Of a DNA stretch of 25,046 bases, positions 22,701 through 25,046 are shown piece by piece. The notes below the pieces were generated by a model. That model was not told where the DNA came from and did not search any database. It was given only the letters and a program-made list of their open reading frames with translations. Made by a program: the position numbers and the translations under genes. How positions within the stretch are numbered: the first letter of the stretch is position 1; each line of letters begins with the position of its first letter. Source of the stretch: Elysia marginata (lineage: Eukaryota; Mollusca; Gastropoda; Plakobranchidae); NCBI GenBank assembly GCA_019649035.1, contig BMAT01001074.1, positions 108,295-133,340 on the forward strand, written 5' to 3'.

Positions 22701-23276
22701 AGTCGGGAAAAAGTTAGGAATTTGGATTGAAAATGAAAATGGTTGGCAATTTTAAGCAGTTATAAGTTGTTTATAAAGCAAAGACTTAAGTTCCCTATTA
22801 ATACAATTGTAGTCTTTAGGCATCTACATTATTTTTCATTTAATAATATTTCTGAATTTCAATATCTAACTTCATCTGCCCCCCCCCTCCTCCCCCCACA
22901 CAACATTCCAACTAAAATATTTTGAGCCCCATGGGAACAAAATATAACTTTGAATCATCTAGATAATGGAATTATCATAATGAATAGAACAAAAAATAAA
23001 ATCATTAATTTGAAAATAGCTTGAATTATGCATATATTCTAATTACAATTGATTTGAATTGTATACATTTAAACTTACAATACCCTCTTTCTTTCTTCCA
23101 TCTTACTATGTCTAATACCAGAAGAGATCAGAAACAAACGGCTGGCCCAAGAAGCAGATGATGATGCCCTCTCTGTGTCCGTCATGTCCGTGGCGTCAAG
23201 TGCCTCTCTTGCCTCAGAAGTGTTGGAGAGAGCCAGAAAACGTCAACAGTTCTGGACAAAAGACAGCAAAGCTTGA
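467..23276 (+). CDS. MDM1: MDM1 nuclear/centriolar microtubule-binding protein, 19-exon gene
   Basis: Joined exons: 467-484, 2016-2134, 4797-4888, 6558-6671, 7145-7281, 8473-8586, 10635-10862, 11465-11593, 13474-13668, 14669-14693, 16204-16300, 17424-17532, 18200-18516, 19152-19412, 20027-20253, 20718-20770, 21213-21360, 22364-22480, 23122-23276. Every phase matches and the total is 2,655 nt, giving 884 residues, longer than vertebrate MDM1 (about 700). Visible features are an MPVHFK start, [ST]EYxxx[FY] repeats near residues 9, 49, 295, 338 and 427, AEYRKRAQGTHFSREHL at 506-522, an acidic/lysine-rich stretch around 590-640, GRLPTP at 679 with HLDLTTPSIGGA at 698, and ARKRQQFW at 871-878. No signal peptide or membrane segment is visible. 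In vertebrates MDM1 binds microtubules, sits on centrioles and restrains centriole duplication, and its loss causes retinal degeneration in mice; the same role here is inferred. Least certain are the donors of exons 2 and 6 and inclusion of exon 3. Confidence 0.93.
485..2015 (+). other. MDM1 intron 1
   Basis: The donor is gtgaga and the acceptor is tgtctttcag. A cluster of TCTAGA/AGATCT palindromic hexamers lies at 538-657. The rest is A+T-rich sequence in which I see no gene or element. Confidence 0.8.
538..657. repeat. Cluster of TCTAGA/AGATCT palindromic motifs
   Basis: Overlapping copies of AGATCTAGATCTA occur at about 538-550 and of TCTAGATCTAGATTAGATCT at about 622-643, with a further TCTAGA at 651. 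The motif is self-complementary, so it could form hairpins. It looks like short simple-sequence expansion; no function is evident. Confidence 0.55.
2016..2134 (+). CDS. MDM1: MDM1 exon 2, first SEYxxxY microtubule-binding repeat
   Basis: The acceptor is ttgtctttcag. The exon encodes GSSEYDTNYKWFDSYKS, the first MDM1 repeat, then a Ser/Pro/Glu linker (RSFSPEPEQMMDPAG). The donor is uncertain because the end reads CT|GT|GT|GTAGCC. Ending at 2134 leaves two nucleotides and joins exon 3 in frame. Ending at 2130 leaves one and joins exon 4 directly. All candidate donors are weak, and reading on hits TAG at 2136. Confidence 0.8.
2135..4796 (+). other. MDM1 intron 2
   Basis: This is the longest intron, A+T-rich. 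It contains an unusually long open frame at about 4167-4715 with no recognisable domain, and a short imperfect tandem duplication around 4074-4121 (ATCAGGAA...AAGTTATAAAA twice). Nothing else is recognised. The acceptor is tttttttttacaatgacag. Confidence 0.7.
4797..4888 (+). CDS. MDM1: MDM1 exon 3, second SEYxxxF repeat
   Basis: The exon encodes KMSEYREKFGSSQSFEP and a short Ser/Gly-rich tail. SEYREKF is a clear MDM1-type repeat. The acceptor has a T-rich tract ending acaatgacag; the donor is ATAG|gtagtt. It takes one base from the left and leaves one base (G), which pairs with AC of exon 4 to give Asp. That match plus the motif is the support. Its ATG at 4801 has A at -3, so it could also serve as the start of a shorter isoform. 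Confidence 0.75.
4889..6557 (+). other. MDM1 intron 3
   Basis: A+T-rich sequence of about 1.7 kb with homopolymer T runs. I see no gene, transposon or structured repeat in it. The acceptor is cttattcatcag. Confidence 0.7.
6558..6671 (+). CDS. MDM1: MDM1 exon 4
   Basis: Phase 1-1 exon of 114 nt encoding TSVEPPLQHKKRLGGP...DYFSVPAKRPDFTLL, a basic, Pro/Ser-rich linker. The donor is CTCG|gtaagc. It is symmetric, so it can be skipped without a frameshift. Confidence 0.85.
6672..7144 (+). other. MDM1 intron 4
   Basis: 473 bases with a C homopolymer of 11 at 7079-7089; otherwise A+T-rich with nothing recognised. The acceptor is gcttttaacag. Confidence 0.75.
7145..7281 (+). CDS. MDM1: MDM1 exon 5
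   Basis: Encodes QQEKFAENVRYQPKGSGSE followed by a lysine-rich stretch ending QLKMQKRI. The donor is ATA|gtaaga (phase 0). The frame continues exon 4 through the split Gly codon. It is a charged, probably disordered linker. Confidence 0.85.
7282..8472 (+). other. MDM1 intron 5
   Basis: Contains the 529-bp inverted-repeat element at 7776-8304, described separately. The flanking sequence is A+T-rich with nothing else recognised. The acceptor is attattggtctag. Confidence 0.75.
7776..8304. mobile_element. MITE with 18-bp terminal inverted repeats and TAA target duplication
   Basis: The left end 7776-7793 is ATCATAGGTGTCACTTTT. The right end 8287-8304, reverse-complemented, is ATCATAGGTGCCACTTTA, so 16 of 18 bases match. 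TAA flanks both sides (7773-7775 and 8305-8307). A small hairpin (TTTCAG...CTGAAA, 7791-7810) lies just inside the left end, and GGCACCT recurs at 7982-7988. No transposase is encoded. A 3-bp TAA (TWA) duplication with short inverted ends is typical of PIF/Harbinger non-autonomous elements; that family call is inference. Confidence 0.68.
8473..8586 (+). CDS. MDM1: MDM1 exon 6
   Basis: Encodes KPLTKERHPPLRASAQQSKS, then a Pro/Ala-rich stretch SPPPAPREVKNLQLK. Two phase-0 donors exist: GAG|gtgaaa after 8565 and AAG|gtcaga after 8586, so the last seven residues (VKNLQLK) may be optional. Neither is a strong consensus donor. Confidence 0.8.
8587..10634 (+). other. MDM1 intron 6
   Basis: Contains a decayed LINE reverse transcriptase fragment at about 8950-9470. 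The remaining sequence, about 9480-10634, is A+T-rich with nothing else I recognise. The acceptor is atattctatcag. Confidence 0.75.
8950..9470 (+). mobile_element. Non-LTR retrotransposon (L2/CR1-like) reverse transcriptase fragment, broken
   Basis: From 8959 the frame reads LNVNKTKKIEVGF...EDEEVEKVHQYKYLSLIT, the classic end of a LINE reverse transcriptase (LNxxKTKxxxxxF...V...FKYLG). It stops at 9118. A second frame from 9117 continues with KEANQKFFFLKDI and FSFRTTCWGGNSAAKDEKRL, matching the thumb and post-RT region (FFLRRL... ...WYGN...D...L). A third frame gives AKAELPTSNGLYISLS. The frameshifts and stops show it is dead. No ends or target duplication found. Confidence 0.75.
10635..10862 (+). 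CDS. MDM1: MDM1 exon 7
   Basis: A phase 0-0 exon encoding 76 residues, ETLKDKDLRDVLADAP... to ...VAMSAPEAP. It is a lysine/proline-rich linker with a degenerate repeat, NEFVQTNMKKG, that resembles the EYQKQFQWKKG repeat of exon 8 with Phe in place of Tyr. The donor is CCG|gtgaga. Confidence 0.88.
10863..11464 (+). other. MDM1 intron 7
   Basis: Holds the possible SINE at 11040-11150 and an A/T-run palindrome at 11331-11347. Otherwise A+T-rich. The acceptor is tcttttcacaccag. Confidence 0.75.
11035..11150 (-). mobile_element. Possible tRNA-derived SINE head
   Basis: On the - strand, GGGTTTGATCTCC (11096-11084) resembles the Pol III B box GGTTCGAnTCC. About 25 bases before it lies AGCTGCACTCGACAATA, like the anticodon-arm part of SINEs with GCACTCGACTTA. 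The following segment (GCCCACCCAGCC) is typical of SINE bodies. The A box (around TAGTAAGCTGC) is weak and no 3' tail or target duplication was found. Confidence 0.4.
11465..11593 (+). CDS. MDM1: MDM1 exon 8, SEYxxxF repeat
   Basis: A phase 0-0 exon of 43 codons encoding ANYALKYKAGIAQDRPLWK, then SEYQKQFQWKKGMKASP. SEYQKQFQWK is the closest match in the protein to the vertebrate MDM1 repeat (SEYQRxFxWK). The acceptor is cacaccag; the donor is GAG|gtataa. Confidence 0.93.
11594..13473 (+). other. MDM1 intron 8
   Basis: The first 1.1 kb is A+T-rich with nothing recognised. It is followed by the 12-copy minisatellite at 12693-13307, then about 160 bases to a strong T-rich acceptor (ctttctcttcag). 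Confidence 0.8.
12693..13307. repeat. Minisatellite, 12 full copies of a 45-57 bp unit with higher-order period near 290 bp
   Basis: The unit reads TATGAGATTTGATGTATGAC then TAATACCAGCTACAAAAAGA, then GCCTTC. I count twelve copies of ACCAG[CT]TAC plus a degenerate copy at the left edge. Variant units with GATGGATGAT inserted and CTACAAGAAAGAGCTTTTG recur at about 12761 and 13052, 291 bp apart. That suggests a six-unit block was itself duplicated. Each unit carries a CTAAT or near variant (GACTAATACC). Confidence 0.92.
13474..13668 (+). CDS. MDM1: MDM1 exon 9, SEYxxxF repeat
   Basis: A phase 0-0 exon of 65 codons. It encodes LGPYKTDGVPRLSEYNRQFQ followed by AWKPQIF and an Asn-rich stretch (NLNLNNNDISN), ending NKPK. 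SEYNRQFQAWKP is a repeat of the exon 8 type. The acceptor is ctcttcag; the donor is AAA|gtaagt. Confidence 0.93.
13669..14668 (+). other. MDM1 intron 9
   Basis: Starts with the donor gtaagt and is occupied from about 13700 to 14030 by a 5'-truncated LINE. The rest is A+T-rich with nothing recognised. The acceptor is ctgttttcttttacag. Confidence 0.8.
13700..14030 (+). mobile_element. 5'-truncated non-LTR retrotransposon (L2/CR1-type) 3' end with ATT tail
   Basis: An open frame to the stop at 13911 encodes KTKTYGEKSFSYAAPHIWNS then LPLPIR...FKTALKMHLSQMY, the terminal signature of many invertebrate LINE ORF2 proteins (GxRAFSxAAPxLWNSLPxxIR...FKxxLKTxLF). About 100 bases of 3'UTR follow, ending GCGCTTTGAG...AAAGCGCTATATAAAT and a (CATT)ATTATTATT tail at 14011-14028. 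The intact terminal frame suggests it is younger than the fragment in intron 6. It begins within about 35 bases of the exon 9 donor. Confidence 0.85.
14669..14693 (+). CDS. MDM1: MDM1 exon 10 (25-nt microexon)
   Basis: Encodes IKRSKSAA plus one base (G). A very strong acceptor (tctgttttcttttacag) and the donor CTG|gtatgt flank it. Phase 0 in and phase 1 out fit exon 9 and exon 11 exactly. The basic KRSKSAA resembles the KRTRSHSA-type basic patch of vertebrate MDM1 (from memory). Skipping it would shift the frame. Confidence 0.82.
14850..15490 (-). pseudogene. Tc1/mariner transposase remnant, internally deleted and frameshifted
   Basis: The - strand frame 15490-15263 starts MAPENVLALKHGTIIQFFKV and continues to DVSTVRGWMKSWSNGDTST, matching the N-terminal helix-turn-helix of mariner transposases. 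Further on, 15132-15109 reads HNDSAHPK, comparable to HDNARPH at the second catalytic Asp. 15040-15011 reads SPDLATSNFF, comparable to SPDLAPSDFF, where the third catalytic Asp is Asn. About 65 nt later comes GDKVVAAV, the usual C-terminal helix. Only about 130 nt separate the HTH frame from HNDSAHPK, so the middle is deleted. Stops and frameshifts make it dead. Inverted ends not identified. Confidence 0.78.
16065..16112. repeat. Perfect 24-bp tandem duplication
   Basis: TTCATTAGACATGGTTTGTG plus TGAC occurs twice head to tail without mismatch. It looks like a recent slippage or duplication event in intron 10. Confidence 0.9.
16204..16300 (+). CDS. MDM1: MDM1 exon 11
   Basis: Encodes LRQSAPMEEEEEDNVKKELK then AKLAQTHGKIR, an acidic run followed by a basic segment, possibly helical. 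The acceptor is a tandem CAGCAG: starting at 16204 gives Ala-Ala-Leu, starting at 16207 drops one Ala. Both keep frame with exon 10. The donor is TCAG|gtaaag (two bases left over). Confidence 0.85.
16301..17423 (+). other. MDM1 intron 11
   Basis: Contains a degenerate tandem repeat at about 16890-17225. The part before it is A+T-rich with nothing recognised. The acceptor is cattcttcacag. Confidence 0.75.
16890..17225. repeat. Degenerate minisatellite, four to five units of about 50-57 bp
   Basis: Units share CCACCAATAAATGTACGCAA, then CGTAAAATGGTCCCATATCA and AATGCTTTTT. Clear copies begin near 16920, 16972, 17029 and 17082; flanking partial copies contain AAGGC(A)TT..TGCCTTT. Divergence between units is substantial, so the array is old compared with that of intron 8. 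Confidence 0.8.
17424..17532 (+). CDS. MDM1: MDM1 exon 12, TEYxxxY repeat
   Basis: Encodes RMGTEYRSNYKSPTRYGYDH then GAWKGASAPQMMPRVE. The TEYRSNYKSP...Y...GAW arrangement corresponds to the conserved SEYRAKFxSPxxYxYxxGAW segment of MDM1 just before the central conserved domain. The acceptor is cttcacag; the donor is GAG|gtgagt (phase 0). Confidence 0.95.
17533..18199 (+). other. MDM1 intron 12
   Basis: Contains a G homopolymer of 12 at 17600-17611. The remainder is A+T-rich with nothing recognised. The acceptor is acttcttttctag. Confidence 0.75.
18200..18516 (+). CDS. MDM1: MDM1 exon 13, central conserved block
   Basis: This is the largest exon and the firmest evidence for the family. After an Asn/Met-rich tract (KNMNNNQNMNNNN) it encodes LSNWFAEVIELRRRAAEYRK, continuing RAQGTHFSREHL, then CWDLASQDS and LLALDL. 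The segment (A)E(Y/F)YRKRxQGTHFSRxHL...CWD...S...N...ALDL is diagnostic of MDM1. The donor is GACG|gtgagt with two bases left over. Confidence 0.97.
18517..19151 (+). other. MDM1 intron 13
   Basis: A+T-rich with T homopolymers; no gene or element recognised. The acceptor is cactattgtgctcag. Confidence 0.75.
19152..19412 (+). CDS. MDM1: MDM1 exon 14, acidic then lysine-rich region
   Basis: Encodes PSSLRKEGPTGSCSHEATEG, an acidic segment (MSDVDEQEMGEDE), a lysine-rich segment (KKTGKEEGKKPKKAKAGGRK) and SRKMAWLEKDREAVAEQAR. R(K)xAW is a short motif shared with vertebrate MDM1 (RRRLAW, from memory). The alternating charge suggests disorder or coiled coil. The donor is CAAG|gtgagt. Confidence 0.92.
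19638..19752. repeat. CT/TCTG microsatellite
   Basis: A long polypyrimidine run of interrupted (CT)n with TCTG variants, the pure CT core lying at about 19700-19735. It ends just before the pseudoexon at 19771, where it sits in the position of a polypyrimidine tract. Length is likely polymorphic. Confidence 0.93.
19771..19885 (+). pseudogene. Decayed duplicate of MDM1 exon 18 (pseudoexon)
   Basis: From the acceptor-like gcaatag, the sequence ACAAAGAAGA...GATCAGGAGAAGCAAG...CAAGCCCAGCAAACTG...CACTGT.CAG...GATTTCAGT...GGGC.CAGC aligns along its length with exon 18 (22364-22480), with small indels. In the exon-18 frame it reads DKEDNSG and then hits TAA. In the frame inherited from exon 14 it stays open until TAG at 19865-19867. 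It has no donor at the end corresponding to TCTAG|gtgaga, so inclusion would truncate the protein. Confidence 0.8.
20027..20253 (+). CDS. MDM1: MDM1 exon 15, GRLPTP/LTTP conserved block
   Basis: Encodes an acidic stretch (NGDDVVDNDEDVE), then GRLPTPVLKQ and HHLDLTTPSIGGAILTCPAP. GRLPTPxL and HHLDLTTPxxGGAxL are strongly conserved in MDM1 proteins. The acceptor is ttttttttcatag; the donor is TCAG|gtaagc leaving one base. The TP dipeptides are possible proline-directed phosphorylation sites (inference). Confidence 0.95.
20254..20717 (+). other. MDM1 intron 15
   Basis: Contains the first copy of a 90-bp direct repeat (20474-20563); otherwise A+T-rich with nothing recognised. The acceptor is tattttgcccaatcag. 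Confidence 0.7.
20474..20563 (+). repeat. 90-bp direct repeat, copy 1
   Basis: Runs from TCTTTTTTCCTAAATATGAC to AAATTTTTGGAG and matches 21069-21158 with about six mismatches and no gaps by eye. The two copies sit in the introns on either side of exon 16, in the same orientation and 595 bp apart. Confidence 0.9.
20718..20770 (+). CDS. MDM1: MDM1 exon 16 (short, 53 nt)
   Basis: Encodes GDSYVTASDDFPVQQQQK, completing the split Gly codon from exon 15. The acceptor is gcccaatcag; the donor is AAG|gttggt, moderate. Phases 1 in and 0 out match both neighbours. The Ser/Asp/Gln-rich content gives no family motif, so support is from phase and splice sites. Confidence 0.75.
20771..21212 (+). other. 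MDM1 intron 16
   Basis: Contains the second copy of the 90-bp direct repeat (21069-21158) and T-rich runs around 21000-21022. The acceptor is gcatgctctcatcag. Confidence 0.7.
21069..21158 (+). repeat. 90-bp direct repeat, copy 2
   Basis: Partner of 20474-20563. The similarity fades quickly on both sides, so the duplicated unit is short and does not include exon 16. Confidence 0.9.
21213..21360 (+). CDS. MDM1: MDM1 exon 17
   Basis: Encodes PYSLDNLLTMPTLGRPSGDT followed by HPLRDEDSESDRPLQ and ending EAANDE. PLR(D)EDSE matches a conserved PLREDSE segment of vertebrate MDM1 (from memory). The acceptor at 21212 is chosen because it is the AG giving phase 0 after exon 16. The donor is GAAG|gtaaca. 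Confidence 0.85.
21361..22363 (+). other. MDM1 intron 17
   Basis: A+T-rich with a pyrimidine-rich stretch at about 21955-22040. AATAAAAGTAGTCTTATCTTATCTC at about 22271-22295 resembles the 3' tail of some invertebrate retroposons, but I cannot identify a body. A CT-rich acceptor tract (tctctctctctttctctga...cctcag) precedes exon 18. Confidence 0.6.
22364..22480 (+). CDS. MDM1: MDM1 exon 18
   Basis: Encodes DKENAGMRQQVRRSNRQAKP, then SKLTTVQEGFSQTWAQPGLG. It is a basic, Gln-rich segment before the C-terminal motif. The acceptor is ccacattcctcag; the donor is CTAG|gtgaga. Phases 1 in and 1 out make it skippable in frame. It is the source, or sister, of the pseudoexon in intron 14. Confidence 0.88.
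22481..23121 (+). other. MDM1 intron 18
   Basis: A+T-rich with C-rich runs at 22879-22896; no gene or element recognised. The acceptor is gtctaataccag. Confidence 0.75.
23122..23276 (+). CDS. MDM1: MDM1 exon 19, conserved C-terminus and stop
   Basis: Encodes EEIRNKRLAQEADDDALSVS, then VMSVASSASLASEVLERARK and RQQFWTKDSKA, followed by TGA at 23274. The Ser/Ala-rich SVASSASLAS followed by a basic helix and (K)RxxFW is the conserved MDM1 C-terminus (vertebrate: ...SAASSLRA...RAKKRKENFW, from memory). This fixes the stop. Confidence 0.95.
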
Positions 23277-24525
23277 GCAACTTGAACAGCAAGAAAAAAT
23301 TTACATCCTTAGCCTTGTTATATGTCCTTTTCCATTGCCTGATAACCTTTGAGTAAAGGGTGATATGTTAAGTAGTTTGCATTTTTAACATATGTTTTAG
23401 TACATAGGAAGTAAAAAAAACTTTTAAAGTGTATTTTTTTAGTTTTAGCCCTATAACCTTTGATCCAATGTCATATCACTTCTTTAAAAATTGAAAAGGG
23501 GATAAATTTCTTCATTGAATTACAAACGTAACCAAGCTCATGGTCTTTGTTAATTCATGTATGTTACTTTAAAAAGCAATTCTACACCCCGTTTCATTGT
23601 GATTGCAGCAATTTGTTTTAATGAAAACATGGCTTGTAAATCAAGTGTTTTTTAGTATAAGATTTTTTAATACATTGACTTTTGTACGATCTTTTTTTAA
23701 AGGACTCCAAAAACATTTTATATTGTTCCATATTGTTAAATAGCTTTATATGACTCTAAACAATTTTGTATACTCATGTTATATAAGTAGATAAAAGAGA
23801 AATCTATATGAGCCTTACCTTAAGAATAATTCTAGCCATAAGAATGATTCTAGCCATTTCAATTTGTTAATTTTTATTTAGCATTGTAGGCCAATCAATT
23901 TATAATGAATAACAGAAGTGCTTTTAAAAAGATGATGTATTTGTCTTGTGAGTATAAAATTACAAAAAGGCATTATTCTAAATGCTTATGTTCATTAACA
24001 TACCAGCTGTCCCACATTCCTCCCTTTTTAAAACATTATTTCCACAGTTCACTTGTCTCACAAAACTTAAGTAAAAGGCTTTTCTGTGATATCTTTCTGA
24101 TTATTTTTATGTGAAAGGGTAAAAACTAAAGTATACCAAGCTGCTATATCTGTGAAACCCCATGGCTTTGTGAGAGAAAACAGTTGCACACATAGAAATG
24201 AATGATCAAGAAGAAAGAGAGAATTCGGATGAAAGAACATGTTTTGTTTTTTTTTAGAATATGGTATTATTACTTCTGTGATATTAAGTTCATTCCCTCC
24301 AAGTTTTTTTTTTATTTTTGTGTATTTTCAAGATGCATAAAAAGTTGAATTCTAAACTACAAAGCATTTCACAAACCTATGCATTCAAGTTTTAGATATG
24401 ATTGTTTTATTGATGTGCTATTTTTGTTTGATTTGTAGTTGGTGTTAGTGTAAAATAGTTTTGAAAAAGAACTTGTCAAAAAAACTCTGAATCAACTCAA
24501 TGAAACACAAAATGTCTTGCAACCA

Positions 24526-24930
24526 GTCCAAATGAGTCTTAAGGCGAAATTGGAAGGTAATCCGATATTGGTATTACAGAAAAGCTGATTTTCTCTACTT
24601 TCAAATAAACAAAAAGAAAGGCTCTATCATGCTTCTGTATCAAGTTATAACCATTTGAAGTCAGCAGGGTTAGGGCTTGTAAAATTTCAGAAAGGGGAGA
24701 AAATTGCATTTAAAGTTTAGACAGATATAGAGGTGTAGAGGCCTGAACAACCAACCAATTAAAATTAAACACATAAAACAAGAAATTCAAAACGAACCAG
24801 GTTTCGAAAACCGTTTAGAAATGGTTTTACTACCAATATCTGAAATTTAAAAATTTGACTTAAGACCACCCACTTAACTTTAAAAGCCTATTTCTCAAAA
24901 CTAGGCCCATGACTAACGACTCATTTGGAC
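24526..24930. repeat. Nested inverted repeat, possible MITE in the 3'UTR
   Basis: GTCCAAATGAGTC at 24526-24538 is matched by its exact reverse complement at 24918-24930. Inside, GTCTTAAG (24536-24543) pairs with CTTAAGAC (24859-24866), and GATATTGGTA (24564-24573) pairs with TACCAATATC (24831-24840), with near-equal spacing on both arms (20 and 18 bases). No target duplication is evident and nothing coding lies inside. In RNA it could fold into a long interrupted stem. Confidence 0.7.
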
Positions 24931-24982
24931 AGAATACGAGACAAATATATATATTTATTGTATCTTGACTTAGAAATTATTG

Positions 24983-24988
24983 AATAAA
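24983..24988 (+). terminator. Candidate polyadenylation signal AATAAA
   Basis: A canonical hexamer 1.7 kb after the stop, followed by a T-rich stretch. An earlier AATAAA at 24604-24609 lies inside the inverted-repeat element. I prefer the distal one, weakly. Confidence 0.4.
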
Positions 24989-25046
24989 AGTTTTAGTTTA
25001 AAAAGACCAATGACTTTTTATATTATTAGTATTATTACTCTTCCTT

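Larger units (their letters stand above)
23277..25046 (+). other. MDM1 3'UTR and downstream flank
   Basis: About 1.7 kb without a gene. It holds a small duplicated motif near 23823-23858 (AGAAT.ATTCTAGCCAT twice) and the inverted-repeat structure at 24526-24930. Candidate polyadenylation signals are at 24604 and 24983. How much is transcribed cannot be told from sequence. Confidence 0.6.

Overview
The window is eukaryotic nuclear DNA: A+T-rich by eye (roughly two thirds), with one gene split into small exons by long introns with GT...AG borders, and with degenerate transposon remnants and minisatellites between the exons. I read nineteen coding exons on the + strand, from an ATG at 467 to a TGA at 23274-23276. 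Their phases fit end to end and sum to 2,655 nt (884 residues plus stop). The product is recognisable as MDM1, the centriolar microtubule-binding protein. The evidence is the MPVHFK start, several [ST]EYxxx[FY] repeats, the block AEYRKRAQGTHFSREHL, the block GRLPTP...HLDLTTPSIGGA and the C-terminal ARKRQQFW. The organism is an invertebrate animal. A lophotrochozoan, perhaps a gastropod mollusc, is my guess from intron size, base composition, TCTAGA-rich sequence and the type of LINE and SINE debris. The sequence does not prove it.

Layout. 1-466 is upstream and 5'UTR sequence with a small CpG-rich patch. 467-11593 holds exons 1-8, which encode the N-terminal repeats and a charged linker. Their introns carry a 529-bp MITE with TAA target duplications, a LINE reverse transcriptase fragment and a possible tRNA-derived SINE. 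11594-16203 holds a 12-copy minisatellite with higher-order structure, exon 9, a second LINE 3' end with an ATT tail, the 25-nt microexon 10 and a dead mariner transposase on the - strand. 16204-23276 holds exons 11-19 with the most conserved parts of the protein. Within it are a second minisatellite, a CT microsatellite, a decayed duplicate of exon 18 inside intron 14, and a 90-bp direct repeat bracketing exon 16. 23277-25046 is 3'UTR and flank, with nested perfect inverted repeats at 24526-24930 and an AATAAA at 24983.

No second host gene, structural RNA gene or CRISPR array is supported. The most useful observations concern the MDM1 gene model (weak overlapping donors at exon 2, a NAGNAG acceptor at exon 11, two in-frame donors at exon 6), the exon-18 pseudoexon, the MITE and the 3'UTR inverted repeat.
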